Below, one piece after another: positions 14,520 to 25,400 of a stretch of DNA of 64,000 nucleotides. The translations under genes and the position numbers were made by a program. Positions within the stretch are counted from its first letter, which is position 1. Every line of letters starts with the position of its first letter. Origin of the DNA: Marinoscillum furvescens DSM 4134 (GTDB taxonomy: Bacteria > Bacteroidota > Bacteroidia > Cytophagales > Cyclobacteriaceae); NCBI RefSeq assembly GCF_003386095.1, contig NZ_QREG01000002.1, forward strand, positions 161,160 to 225,159, read 5' to 3'. The notes beneath the pieces were generated by a model that saw nothing but the letters and a program-made list of their open reading frames with translations, ran no database searches and was not told the origin of the DNA.

Positions 14520-14690
14520 ATGAAAACCTCTTACGACCCCAACAATACTACGTCTTACATCAAGAGAGGCGCCAGACTCAAAAGTTCGGACAACAAACTT
14601 TTGAAAGTCCAGCTTACCTCCAGTCTATATTGGATTCAGTGGCTAACCACCCTCACTTTTCTTTGGATAGCGCTAACAGAGGCGCTGTAG
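14520..14690 (+). CDS. 56-residue membrane peptide with WIQW motif
   Basis: A polar N-terminus (KTSYDPNNTTSYIKRGARLK) and a C-terminal helix LYWIQWLTTLTFLWIALTEA. The WIQW at the helix entrance and the preceding SDNKLLKVQL repeat the layout of the previous peptide. The open frame reaches back to 14487, but the ATG at 14520 gives the matching length. The gene ends 2 bp before the stop of the convergent EF-hand gene. Confidence 0.5.
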   Translation: MKTSYDPNNTTSYIKRGARLKSSDNKLLKVQLTSSLYWIQWLTTLTFLWIALTEAL

Positions 14691-14692
14691 GT

Positions 14693-15250
14693 TTATTCCC
14701 AATTGCCAAAGATCCAGTTACCTGGCTGAGACGGATCATCTGACAGTAAGAACACCTCAAACGCGTGTAGCAACTCATTACGCGAAAGCTTATCATCCTT
14801 ATTGAGATCCAGCTTTAAGAAAGACTTTGCAGAATACTTAATATCTATTCCGTAGACAACAAACATATCTACGAACTCATCAGTGGATATGTACCCATCA
14901 TGGTTTTCATCAAACAAGTCAAACAGAAAACCAATAATAAATTCTTTAAACTCTTCCAGCACCTCTTCATTCCCTTTGGAGATGATTTCCTCCTCCACGA
15001 AGTTCACCCATTCCTCTTTGGTGATGACCTGGTTTCCATTATGTGGTATAGCATTGAGGAAAGCATGAAAAAACCGTGTTGATTTTTCAGCCAAAAATTT
15101 ATGTTTTTCACCTCCAGCTTCATACCCTATTCCCATTCGGATACGTTCTGCGATTTCCGAAAAATCATCTACGTGCAAAAATCCATTTTTATGGGAGTCT
15201 AGAAGCTCAAAAAAGTGCGCCAGTTTTTTACGCTGTACTTCAGTTATCAT
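14693..15250 (-). CDS. EF-hand calcium-binding protein (calerythrin/SCP-like)
   Basis: A 185-residue soluble protein with four EF-hand units. Loops 3 (DENHDGYISTDE, residues 114-125) and 4 (DLNKDDKLSRNE, 148-159) are canonical Ca2+ sites; loop 1 (DSHKNGFLHVDD, 18-29) ends in Asp in place of Glu; loop 2 (around NGNQVITKEEW) is degenerate. The ending DDPSQPGNWIFG is typical of the sarcoplasmic calcium-binding protein/calerythrin family, which buffers or senses calcium. It has no signal peptide, so it acts in the cytoplasm. It overlaps no gene and faces the membrane-peptide cluster tail to tail. Confidence 0.88.
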   Translation of the reverse strand: MITEVQRKKLAHFFELLDSHKNGFLHVDDFSEIAERIRMGIGYEAGGEKHKFLAEKSTRFFHAFLNAIPHNGNQVITKEEWVNFVEEEIISKGNEEVLEEFKEFIIGFLFDLFDENHDGYISTDEFVDMFVVYGIDIKYSAKSFLKLDLNKDDKLSRNELLHAFEVFLLSDDPSQPGNWIFGNWE

Positions 15251-15371
15251 GGTTAGGTTTCTCTTTTAAACTATCAATATTCCGCTCCAGGGGCAAGAGC
15301 CCCGAAACTTAAGTAAATTTGGTGATTAGTGCAGCAGATTAATGTAACTATCAATCATTAAATTTATAGCC

Positions 15372-15671
15372 ATGGACTATCAAGATGCATATTTACCCGT
15401 AGACCCTGACTTTGAAGATCTCATTGGTAAGGTGAAAGCACTAAACAAACCAGTGAAAATACATTATTTCGGACCTAAAGATACCATAGAAGTAGCATCA
15501 GGAGTACTGGGAACCCTCACAGGTAAGCAGGATGAGTACCTGAATGTGGATAAAATGCAAGTAAGGCTGGATAAAATCATCACACTGGCAGGACGCCCGG
15601 GGCCGGCTTATGACGCTTATGACAGCTATGCGAATGCTTGTCTGACGTGTGAAGATCTGGGGCAGTTTTAG
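15372..15671 (+). CDS. conserved small protein, possible Sm-like fold
   Basis: A 99-residue cytoplasmic protein beginning MDYQDAYLPVDPDFEDLIGK. The central strands (KIHYFGPKDTIEVASGVLGT, then DEYLNVDKMQVRLDKIITLA) look like a small beta-barrel of the ROF/Sm type, and the C-terminus (YANACLTCEDLGQF) has two cysteines. This fold guess is weak. The start at 15372 is preceded by an A/T-rich leader without SD. The 199 bp to the next gene hold nothing recognisable. Confidence 0.55.
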   Translation: MDYQDAYLPVDPDFEDLIGKVKALNKPVKIHYFGPKDTIEVASGVLGTLTGKQDEYLNVDKMQVRLDKIITLAGRPGPAYDAYDSYANACLTCEDLGQF

Positions 15672-15870
15672 AAACTGCCCACTTTTATGGTTTTACAATA
15701 CCAATTTTGCGATGGATTAATTTCAAAAGAAATGTTCCAAGGCTTTCGTGCTTGGGGCTCTCCCCTCTTCCTTTCTGCTTCATATCACCTGTTTTTAAAA
15801 TGAATAAATTGCTTTTGTTTTAAACCAACGAAGCAACCAGTCCCCTTATTGCCACCATAAATTCAATCGC

Positions 15871-16398
15871 ATGAAATTCACTTCATCCCTTGCTCAGTTT
15901 ACAGGGCCATCAGCCAAAGTTTATAGCCTACACATTCCCATCCCCGCAGATATAAAGGAGCAAATCCGAGCACAAGGCTGGAAAAGGGTAATGGGCTCTA
16001 TCAACGGCAGCCCAGGCCACCAGTTTGGCATCATGCATAGTGCTGCATATGATTATATATTAGTTAGTAAGAAGTTTACCCAAAAATTAAATCTTGTGGT
16101 AGGTACTGCGCTCACCGTGGAGCTTCAAAAAGACGAATCTACCTATGGCATGGAGATGCCCGAAGAACTGAGTGAAATGCTTAATCAGGACCCTCTGACA
16201 AATGATTATTTTCACAACCTAACACCTGGCAAGCAACGAAACTTGATTTATTTAGTTACTCAAGTAAAAAGCACAAAAAGCAGAATGGCCAAAGCCCTGG
16301 CTATAGCAGATCATTTAGTAAATGCACAGGGCAAACTGGACTTTAAAGTGCTAAATGAACGAATCAAGTTTTACAATCAACAAAATAAACTGAAATAA
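15871..16398 (+). CDS. DUF1905/YdeI-family protein
   Basis: A 175-residue cytoplasmic protein with two parts: an N-terminal DUF1905-type barrel (residues 1-95: SLHIPIPADIKEQI, GWKRVMGSINGSP, TALTVELQKDEST) and a C-terminal YdeI/OmpD-associated helical tail (MEMPEELSEMLNQDP, LTPGKQRNLIYLVTQVKS). The family has been linked to bacteriocin protection in some hosts, but the activity is unknown. Its stop overlaps the PhzF start by one base (TAATG), so the two are translationally coupled. Confidence 0.82.
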   Translation: MKFTSSLAQFTGPSAKVYSLHIPIPADIKEQIRAQGWKRVMGSINGSPGHQFGIMHSAAYDYILVSKKFTQKLNLVVGTALTVELQKDESTYGMEMPEELSEMLNQDPLTNDYFHNLTPGKQRNLIYLVTQVKSTKSRMAKALAIADHLVNAQGKLDFKVLNERIKFYNQQNKLK

Positions 16399-17192
16399 TG
16401 GGTGCCTACGACTTTGCTTCATATCGTGTGTTTACTGATCTCAAAAAAGGCTTGTATGGTAATGTGAGCACAGTAGTGCGAATACCTTCGGACACTCCAG
16501 AGACTCAATTGCAACAAATAGCTGCAGATCTGGCACAGCCCGCCACTACTTTTCTTTGGAAAGAAGAAGACACATGGAAAGTGCGGTGGTTTGCACCCGA
16601 CAGTGAAATAAAACTATGCGGACATGGCGCCATGGCAGCAGTCGCCTACGCTATGGATTTCCTGCAAGCAGACAACTTCGAGATGCACTATTCTTCTGGT
16701 AAAATCAGTGGAGGAAAACACAACCAAACTTCCTGTTTCACAGATTTAAAGCCTATCCCCACGGAGCACGCCCTGGAAATACCAGAGTACTTACCAAAAG
16801 CCCTGGGCATACCTGTGGAAGCGTTTTACAAAACAGCCAACAAGCATCTAGTAGTGGCAAACTCAGAAACAGAAGTCCGCAATATGCGTCCGAACTTTGA
16901 GCTATTGAGGTCTTCAGATATTTTTGGATATGTAGTCACTGCACCGGGTAGCGAAATGGATTTTGTCAGCAGAACGCTCGTGCCGCATGTACAGCAGTTG
17001 GAAGATCATGCTACAGGTTCATCACATGCGATACTTATGCCTTATTGGAGTCAGGTTCTCAACAGGTCACACCTTACAGCGCAGCAGCTGAGCAAAAGAG
17101 GTGGTGCCTTTCAAGGAAAGCTTATCGGCTCTTCTGTGAGACTAATCGGTCAGTTTCAAAAAATCAATCAGGGAAAATTATGTTCACTTTGA
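16398..17192 (+). CDS. PhzF-family isomerase-like protein
   Basis: A 264-residue member of the PhzF/diaminopimelate-epimerase fold, with the family segments WKVRWFAPDSEIKLCGHGAM and the second-half DHATGSSHAILMPYW. PhzF proteins catalyse proton shifts or isomerisation. The position that normally carries the catalytic Glu (E-T-x-F-L) reads ATTFL here (Ala49), so the classic reaction may be lost or altered. It is coupled to the upstream DUF1905 gene (1-bp overlap), and its 3' end overlaps the convergent DUF3108 gene by 9 bp. Confidence 0.85.
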   Translation: MGAYDFASYRVFTDLKKGLYGNVSTVVRIPSDTPETQLQQIAADLAQPATTFLWKEEDTWKVRWFAPDSEIKLCGHGAMAAVAYAMDFLQADNFEMHYSSGKISGGKHNQTSCFTDLKPIPTEHALEIPEYLPKALGIPVEAFYKTANKHLVVANSETEVRNMRPNFELLRSSDIFGYVVTAPGSEMDFVSRTLVPHVQQLEDHATGSSHAILMPYWSQVLNRSHLTAQQLSKRGGAFQGKLIGSSVRLIGQFQKINQGKLCSL

Positions 17193-17993
17193 CGAAATTA
17201 AGCGCTGGCCTCTCACCTTATACTCTTTCAGTTCACAGCGCACCTTACCTATTTTCATTTCCGCCTCTATGCGAACGGGAATCCCCATGCCGTCTCGCTC
17301 CAGGATCCATACTTCTACAGCTTTCTCCTTTGGAAAAGTACCTGATACAGGAAACAAGCCGTAGAATTTGTGGGTGATTACTTTTTTGCCGTCAAACTTT
17401 ATTTTGTCCACTCCCCCGTATTCCATTCCAAAATCATAGAGCTTATCCACCCAATAAGTCTTCAATAGTAGTGAATCGCCTGGTTCAAATCCTGACCAAA
17501 GTTTGCTACGCAAATACATATACGTCCCATGCAGGTCATAAGTATCCGCTGTGAGGCCTACCGTGAAAGATTTCAGCTTACTGTCTCCATCTCGTTGTTT
17601 CACCACTTTCACATCAGTATCCATGCGTTTGTAGTCAAACACATTCCATTGGTCTTCTTTCCCTTTTCGGTCATTGATATGTTTTTCAGACTTGATCGTT
17701 TTGTAATTATCCACATTCACCAGGCCTGAATAAGAATTTTCTATACCAGCTAGCCAGCTAAACAATCCTACAGTACCTGCCTGGATGGTATTCTGATAAT
17801 AGTGCTGGCCGTCTACTTCCACCAAACTATCGCCCAGGCTCATGCTAGCTTCCCCTAAGGCAAACCACCCATACGAAATCTTAAAACGTATTTCTTCCCC
17901 TAAAGCAAAATCTTGATTTACATACTGTTGTCCAAACACAACTTTCGTCGATAAGACGGTCAGAAAAAATGCCAGATTCAATATTTTCATCAT
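17184..17993 (-). CDS. exported DUF3108 protein
   Basis: A 269-residue protein with a signal peptide (ILNLAFFLTVLSTKVVFGQ). The mature chain begins ALGEEIRFKISYGWFALGEA, the opening of DUF3108, and continues with the beta-rich repeat typical of this family (TADTYDLHGTYMYLRSK, then VEVWILERDGMGIPVRIEAE). The function of the family is unknown; such proteins are periplasmic or attached to the envelope. It is transcribed alone, convergent with PhzF (9-bp overlap) and divergent from DUF3820. Confidence 0.82.
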   Translation of the reverse strand: MMKILNLAFFLTVLSTKVVFGQQYVNQDFALGEEIRFKISYGWFALGEASMSLGDSLVEVDGQHYYQNTIQAGTVGLFSWLAGIENSYSGLVNVDNYKTIKSEKHINDRKGKEDQWNVFDYKRMDTDVKVVKQRDGDSKLKSFTVGLTADTYDLHGTYMYLRSKLWSGFEPGDSLLLKTYWVDKLYDFGMEYGGVDKIKFDGKKVITHKFYGLFPVSGTFPKEKAVEVWILERDGMGIPVRIEAEMKIGKVRCELKEYKVRGQRLISSK

Positions 17994-18069
17994 ATTTACA
18001 TTCTTGAGGACTGGTGGTACAAAAACTAGGCCTTATTTTACAACAGCGATAATTAACCAGCAATATACC

Positions 18070-18291
18070 ATGATGGACCCATCAATCCTGATCGAATTAA
18101 AATCATTTAAAATGCCTTTTGGTAAGTACAAAGGCATGCCCATTTGTAAACTACCTGAAAACTATCTGGTTTGGTTTAAATCCAAAGGATTTCCTGAAGG
18201 TAAGTTAGGCATGCTACTAAATACCATGTACGAAATCCGGCTAAACGGACTGGAAGACCTTCTTGTAAGAATAACGCCTCCAAGATCGTGA
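18070..18291 (+). CDS. DUF3820-family small protein
   Basis: A 73-residue protein carrying the DUF3820 core: the motif MPFGKYKGMPICKLPENYL is followed by VWFKSKGFPEGKLGMLL. The family is common and of unknown function, sometimes described as quorum-sensing-linked. The frame starts at 18004, but the ATG at 18070 (or the adjacent 18073) gives the usual length. Its stop overlaps the GTG start of the rhodanese gene by 4 bp (GTGA). Confidence 0.82.
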   Translation: MMDPSILIELKSFKMPFGKYKGMPICKLPENYLVWFKSKGFPEGKLGMLLNTMYEIRLNGLEDLLVRITPPRS

Positions 18292-18695
18292 AAGCTACAA
18301 ACATCATTTCCCTGACACTACTATGGGTAGTGGCCGCATGTTCGTCTCAGCAGAGTAAAGAGAGTGCAGCATCGAGAGTAGAGTCTGTAACTCCCGAGGA
18401 GTTTAACACGTACCTGCAGGATGAGGAGTTACAACTGATAGATGTCAGGACTCCTAGAGAATTCGCAACCGGCTATATAGACGGGGCTGTCAATATGGAT
18501 GTCACCTCTAAAAACTTCAGTGTTCAAATAGAGACACTAAATAAGGATAAAGCTGTAGCAATATACTGTGCCAGTGGAGGCAGGAGCAAGCGAGCAGCAA
18601 GCAGACTAGAGGCTTTTGGGTTTACCAAAATCATCGAATTGAATACGGGTATCAACGGCTGGTCTGCAGCTCAATTCCCATTGAAGCGGCCATAG
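18288..18695 (+). CDS. rhodanese-domain lipoprotein
   Basis: A 135-residue lipoprotein: signal peptide with lipobox VVAAC (Cys18), a short linker, then a complete rhodanese domain (about 33-132). The segment LIDVRTPREFATGYIDGAVN and the active-site loop YCASGGRS (Cys94) are intact, so sulfurtransfer or thiol chemistry in the periplasm is plausible. The start codon is GTG at 18288, overlapping the DUF3820 stop; the two genes are coupled. Confidence 0.88.
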   Translation: MKATNIISLTLLWVVAACSSQQSKESAASRVESVTPEEFNTYLQDEELQLIDVRTPREFATGYIDGAVNMDVTSKNFSVQIETLNKDKAVAIYCASGGRSKRAASRLEAFGFTKIIELNTGINGWSAAQFPLKRP

Positions 18696-18772
18696 GCCAC
18701 ATTCATACAACATTTTTTCACAATGCAAAAACTGGACTGAATTTTGCATTGTTGTATTTCAAACTTACAAAA

Positions 18773-19312
18773 ATGAGAAAAATACAATTATTTCTATTTA
18801 TATTCTCAACCCTGACAGTTTCATCTGTTCATGCACAAGACGCAGAAGAGTCTCTTGGTGCCACTATCGATAAGCTAACTTATGCCTGGGACCTTGAAGC
18901 TGAAAACTTAAAAGACTATGAAGGCCTAACTAACTTCTGTGTAGATAAAGCATATCGTTTTGAGCTCATAGAATTACTGGAGGACATCCACCATTACGAT
19001 TCTGTGCTTTACAAGCGGTTAGTGAAAGCCTCACGCTTCAACAAAACTCGAGAGATCAAAAAAACGCTCAAAGAAATCGAGACGTTCGAGGAAGAATATA
19101 GCATGAAGACGTTTATTCACTTTCTTCATGAGGAGTGTAAAACCCGATCTGAGATAGAGTCACACAGTGAAGAGCTAAGAAATGACATTGGCGCCAACTC
19201 GTATGATGGAAAAATATACATGGTGGAGACAGAGCTAAATAAGTTTATCAAACACATTACCAAGCGTTTGGACCACATTCGCGATCACGTGCATCACCTT
19301 CATATTGAATAG
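18773..19312 (+). CDS. small exported helical protein
   Basis: A 179-residue protein with a signal peptide (KIQLFLFIFSTLTVSSVHAQ) and a charged, mostly helical mature chain ending in a histidine-rich tail (RLDHIRDHVHHLHIE). No family is recognised. The frame reaches back to 18749, but the ATG at 18773 starts directly with the basic part of the signal peptide. The terminator at 19384 follows its stop after 71 bp. Confidence 0.6.
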   Translation: MRKIQLFLFIFSTLTVSSVHAQDAEESLGATIDKLTYAWDLEAENLKDYEGLTNFCVDKAYRFELIELLEDIHHYDSVLYKRLVKASRFNKTREIKKTLKEIETFEEEYSMKTFIHFLHEECKTRSEIESHSEELRNDIGANSYDGKIYMVETELNKFIKHITKRLDHIRDHVHHLHIE

Positions 19313-19383
19313 TTTCAAGGTTGGTATTCTGATGAACCGATATCATTGAATGCCCGCCACAAAAGCACTAAAGTATAGCATAT

Positions 19384-19421
19384 AAAAAAGCCCGGCTGAT
19401 TTGAATCAACCGGGCTTTTTT
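19384..19421. terminator. bidirectional intrinsic terminator
   Basis: AAAAAAGCCCGG pairs with CCGGGCTTTTTT, and the inner TGATT/AATCA extends the stem, leaving a two-base loop. T-runs appear on both strands, so it can end both the plus-strand gene at 18773-19312 and the minus-strand giant adhesin whose stop is at 19437. Confidence 0.85.
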
Positions 19422-19436
19422 GTGTGCCACCCTCTA

Positions 19437-22400
19437 TTAGTGAACGATAATTAGTCGTTGCGGCTGCCACTGCTCATCATCCGAGAAGAAGTGAATCATA
19501 TACACTCCACTTGGCAGTTCTTTCGAGGTTATTTCAATTTCTAATTCACCTGGCTTCACAAATCCGAATAACGCCTCACGGCCTACCTGATCATACAGCA
19601 CCCATTTCATAGACTGTCCAGGACTCTTTTCAAACTGCACACTGAAGCGCTTGTTTGCAGGGTTTGGATAGATTGTAAAGTTATCAATGTTGTCAAGCCT
19701 ATTCGCCACGCTAGTCACGGTAGGCAGTTCTTTGCCAGTGATTTCGGCATAGCCAGACTGCAATATCAGTCGGTTTCTAACTTCCGGAAGCTCAGATGTA
19801 GTATTGTCCACCTGTACAAAAACGACTACAGCTAGCTGACCCGGATCAAAAACATCAGACACTTCCCAGGAGACACTCACCTCCTCTGAATCACCAAAGA
19901 ACACACTTTGTCCTTCTGAAACTGCACCTACGTATGTCAGCCCACCAGAGCTTGGTAGCATCTTACGTAGTACGTTGTATAGTGGCTTACCTCCATTCAA
20001 ATCAAGTATTGACTGATCGGTAATTTCACGCTCGATAATCGCAAAACGGAATGACACTTCACTACCGGCTGGCAACTTCACCTTAGAAGTAAAGCTAGTG
20101 CTAATATTTACCGTATATGGATCTCCTGAAATGTTGATATCACCAATTTCGAATAAAGCTGCATCCAGAGATATTCCATTGTATTGATTGACATTCCATC
20201 CTGGTTGCTGGCTTTCAGCGGTATTAGCTGCATTGAAGACTGTTTTACCAGTAAGTACTGTTGTTGGACCCTGGTCTACCCCATAGTAAACAGAACGGGC
20301 ACCTGGGTCACCAAGATTTCTTTGGCTAATCGGATCTTCTACATCACTCAGTCTAGGGTAGTAATTCAACCAAATGGCATCTCGTTCAATTTCACTATTT
20401 ACACGACTAGATATCGAGTCATTTGCAGCAATACTTCGGGCATCTCCCAGTTCAGAAAACTGCTCAATCAGCACAAATTTATCCTTGTTGTATATCGTGA
20501 AGTTATCAAATGCAAACCCATTGAGGGCGTTGCCCTGTTGATCTTCCTTGGTACCAGCCGTAGAGGCCAATGCAAACCTAAAGCGTATTTGACCAAGGTT
20601 TTCAATCGGCTCATTAATACGATGAGCTGCAATCACCCACGGTGAATCGTCACTCCATCCATCAGCAGTAACATTAAACTGTTGTATCCCTGGTGCTTTG
20701 TTTAGCTGCTCGGTAGTATACCAGTTTTTACCAGAGGCAGTAGCCGTAGAAGCATCATAATCACCTAACAGCTTCCACGTAGCGCCATCATCCAATGTAT
20801 ATTGAACCGCTACACCATCTGTAAATGCCAGATCCGCTGCAAAATCAAACCCTATTGTAGGTTGCTCCATTGCAGACAAATCAAACGAAGGACTAAGCAC
20901 CCAGGCGTCTTCATCGGCCAGGTAACTAGTACCTAAACCTGTAGCCCAATATTGTGAGGCATTTATTCCTACCTCTTGATCTGCTCCTACTGAATAATCA
21001 ACGTCCTCAGTACCTACCTGCCAGGCAAGATCGGTGCGGTTTGAGTACCCTAGTTCCGCGTCAGAAGTAGAGTAAACCAGTGAGTCTACGACCCAACCAG
21101 ATGCTCCACTTTCGAAATCATAGGCAATATCACCGCTCCAAACGATGTGATCTAGTATGGTTACGAATCGTGTAACTGTAGAATCACACAATGAATTGGA
21201 AAGGAAAGTAACCTGCACTTCATAGGTTCCGGCATTTGCAAAGGTGTACTCCATCGAACCAATGTTTGACCGAGTTACTGACAACTCACTTTTAGTCAAG
21301 CCTTGTATTACTCCAAGTGCTGGAATCTCAAGTGTCACACTGTCGATTCGATAGGTGTTGGAAGTCGTGTTATTATTATCTGCGAATTGGAAAGTAGTTG
21401 GATTTCCCTCCGTAATACCTGACCATCTAAATTTCGGCTGAGGAGTAGTACCAATCTCTATTTCCTGACCAGTGCTCGCTACACAACCTTGTAGGCCATC
21501 CGGTCTGTTTTTATCCGATACCTCTACGATAAAGTAGTTGTTACCAGGTTCAAAAGAACTCGCCGAGAATGAATACTGAACTACCCGATCACTTATTTTC
21601 ATTTGATTGCCATTGATCACATTGGCAGCAGCTTCCGCCTCTGTTCTTCCGCCTTTCCATGTAAAGTCCGCAGAATCAACTAAAAGATTTGCTAACTCCA
21701 CTTCAATGACCATTTGCCCGTTATCACAAGCTTGAATTTTAGTAATCTCACCACCTCTTGCAAACACAGGAATAGGCTCTACGGTAATTGTGACTGGAGT
21801 AGCTGGGCTGCTACAACCTTCAAAACCACTTTGAGTATAGGTAATCTGCTGCACGTAAATCGTTGTGTCCCCTATGAATCCGTCATCCACCATGCCTTTT
21901 ACAGCTGATATGTTAAAAGTAGACACATCGGTAGGATCACTTGCAGTTACTTCCTGCTGCTCATTGAGGTCAGCATCCAGGAACTTAAAGGAAGATGTAG
22001 TCCCTGCAGGAGTACTTACTCCTGAGTACCTAATCACTGTAGAGGTAGTGGTAACATCCACATTACACTGAGGAGCTACCTCCTCAACTACAGGGCCTAC
22101 TGGCACTTCATAGATCGTCACATTAATTTCCACAAAGTCGCTCGTACAGCCTTCAAAAGTAGCTACGCCAGCTCCAATATCCTGTGTTTGAGTCACCTTG
22201 AAGGTATAATCCCCTGCAGCAGTTAGGCCAAGGTCCGCAGCGGTAGCTACTGAACTATTCCCAGTTGGCGTCTCATCATACACCAGGTTATTGTCTTCAT
22301 CCCACCAGTTGTATCTAGCTCCTACTTCTCCATTTACAGTTATATCTGCTATTGGGTCTCCTTCACAGTAAAAATACTGCACAGTAGAGGTAGTCGGACT

Positions 22401-25400
22401 TACAGGAATATCATAGACGTGTACTGTGAGGAAGGCCATGTCCTCAAGTTCGCTTTCACATCCTTCAAATGTATTGCCAGAGCGATCTTCAGCGCCATCA
22501 GGGTTTACATTGTTGATCTGAGAAACCAGAAAATGGTAAGTACCCTGCCCAGCATTTGTAATCAACAATGCTGCAGCCGTCACATCTGCATTTCCATCAG
22601 CATCGATTTCCCCACCAAATAAGCTCACAGCCGAACTCGTCTTCACTTTGGACGCAGAAGCACTGTAGTAAACAAATTTCGAATTAGGGTTACCTGTAAT
22701 CGGGAATTTCACATCTCCCAGATCGCCTACACAATAGCTCACTTCGAGCTCTTGTGCCCCTGAATCATCAAAAGTTAGATTTTTCGGATCTTCATATGTC
22801 TTGATCTCAATTTTTAGCGGATCACTTTCACACCCTAAGAATCCAGAAGCTTCGTTTCTGTCGGTTCGCTGTGTGATATAATAAACATATGTGCCCGGTG
22901 TATCAAAGGTATCTGTGGCGTAGGCAGCTTCCAGCTCTACTTGAGTTGCTGATCTACCGTCATTTCCTGCAACTGCAATTGGATTTGCATAATCAGGGTT
23001 ACCAGAGCCATCGTCTTTGTACCACTGGTAAATTGTACCAGCAGCTCCAGGAGGTCTAAGGTCCGGCAGCTCATCCCCAAAACACCTGTAATAGGTCGCT
23101 ACTCCGGCATTATCATAAGCATCACTTAGATCATAAACTTCTAGCGCATCAGGGAAAGCATGTACACTGATTTTGAATGGTCTCTTTTCACTTTCCACTC
23201 CATTAAACGGAGGGTCTGCGAGGATATTAGGATTGTTATTGACATCATTGTCAAAATCAGTTCTTGAGATATAGAATGTCTTGGAAGAATCTGCAAGCGG
23301 TGCAAAGTTTAACAAAGAATCAACTGTGACATCAATGGTATTCACCGTGAAGGTTTTAATGGCCGTACTACCATCCGAATCATAGATCGTCCAGTAGGAC
23401 TCCTCATTTGCCTCAGTAGACAGCCCAGTACTCATTACAATATCTCGAACAGACGCCTCTGTACCTGCATCTGCACAATACTCATATACATAGGCCCCAT
23501 CATCCAAACCAAGGTTATCACTATCCTCAACTTCACGAGGATTTGAGCTACTGATCGTACTTATATCAACGGAAGGCTGATCAGGAATAGCATAACTTTT
23601 TACATCGATTTTTATTATATCAGATCTACATCCTTCATAATCCGCTCCATTGAGTTTGACATAATCGTACTGTGCAAGGTATACTGTTTTATTAGTGCGA
23701 CCTGCTGGCGTAGACCCTCCAAACAGTTGATCCTGGGCCTTCAAAGTTTCAGACTTATTAAACGTCTCACCATAAGCCGTCACACTGGTCCCTTCTACAT
23801 TCGTAGAAATCTGAACCTGCCCCAGTGGATCTGAATACCACTCCAACATTTGATCATCGGGAGTACCTCCTGCAAATTCTGCAGTAATGTCCAAAACGGA
23901 TTCCCCTTCTGCATATTCAAACAAGTAGTTATCAGAACCCGACTCCTGTCCTCCTATTAGATCATAGCCTGTAAGTGACAATGTTGGCACTGCCGGTTTT
24001 TCTAAAATCTCAAGATTTACATAAGCCGTATCTAAACAGTTTGCTTCTGTACGCTCTGGGGAAATGTACATCAACCGGTAGTCACCGAAACTCAGGTTAC
24101 TAGGGTCAAAATTTGCACCCGAGACTGCAGTGGTATCTACACCCACTGAAATGCGGTAATAATCACTCAATGTTAACGTTTCTGTGCCTTCTGCCGATAT
24201 CACTTGCGACTCAATAGTCACGGCAGAACCGTCATTACAATAGTAAGGATCAACATTGGTGATACTCACTGTAGGTGTACGGTAGATATCTACTACTTCC
24301 TCCGCCAGTTCGGTTTCATTGCCTGTATTTTCATCTTCTATCACGTACACAAACAACAAAGCCTGACCATATTTACTCGCCAACTCGCTATCTAACGTAC
24401 CTGGATCAAACACCCAGCCGGTGGTGTCATTGGGCTGTCCCGCAACTTTAGCAGGAATTGATGTAAGTACGGTAGAAGTCACCTCAGTTCCCCTGGTACT
24501 GTTGATAGAATCATATAGATACACCCTAATCGTTTTAAAATCAGGATCCGAGTCATCAGCTACATCGGCATGATCTATTCCAAAAGGTGATACCACATTG
24601 AAAGTAACAGCCTGATCATAATTACAGTAGTTTAGATCCTGGCCTGCAGATAATACACGATCAGATTCTATCACTAAAAATTCTACTTCATAACTCGCTG
24701 CAACACCTTCGCTGTTGGTTAACTGGTAACTTACTGTGGTAAAGCCCTGTCCAGCAGCTGATGGAATAAATTTGAATGAATAACCATCCTCTACAGGTTC
24801 AGTGAAGTCATCATCTGCTTGAAATCCAGTTAACCCATTTCCTGTCACAATGACCGAATGGTCAGCTGGATTGGAAAATTTAAGCGTTGTACCAGAACTA
24901 TTATTTACAGCAAACCCTGTCTTCCCTTCGCTATTTTCATAACGAATGATCGCAACTGAATATTTAATAGCTTCACTTTCACAGCTATTGCCGTCTGTAG
25001 TTGTTACCCAAAACGTATTGATTCCCGCAAGAGTATCTGTAGGAGTAACTAATCCCAGATCAAGTAATGTTGGGATATATCGATCTTCTGTACTGATAGC
25101 CACATAATTAGCTACTTGAGTACTCAAGCTTGCATCGGAGTATATCGTAACCTCATCACCTAGACTCGGAAGTCCGATCACGAATGGTGTATTTGTGGTC
25201 TCAACCTCCCTTTTATCATATACCACTACGTCATTGCCTCGGACATCACCACGCACTGTACTATCATTTTCGAAAAGATAGGGAGCACTAAAAGTAGCAG
25301 GCTCTGAAGTAACTATCGACAGTTTATCGTAAGGAGCCACAGTTTCAAATCTTGCAAAAACAGTTCCATCCCCGTCATTAGCCAGGTAAATATTTCCATT

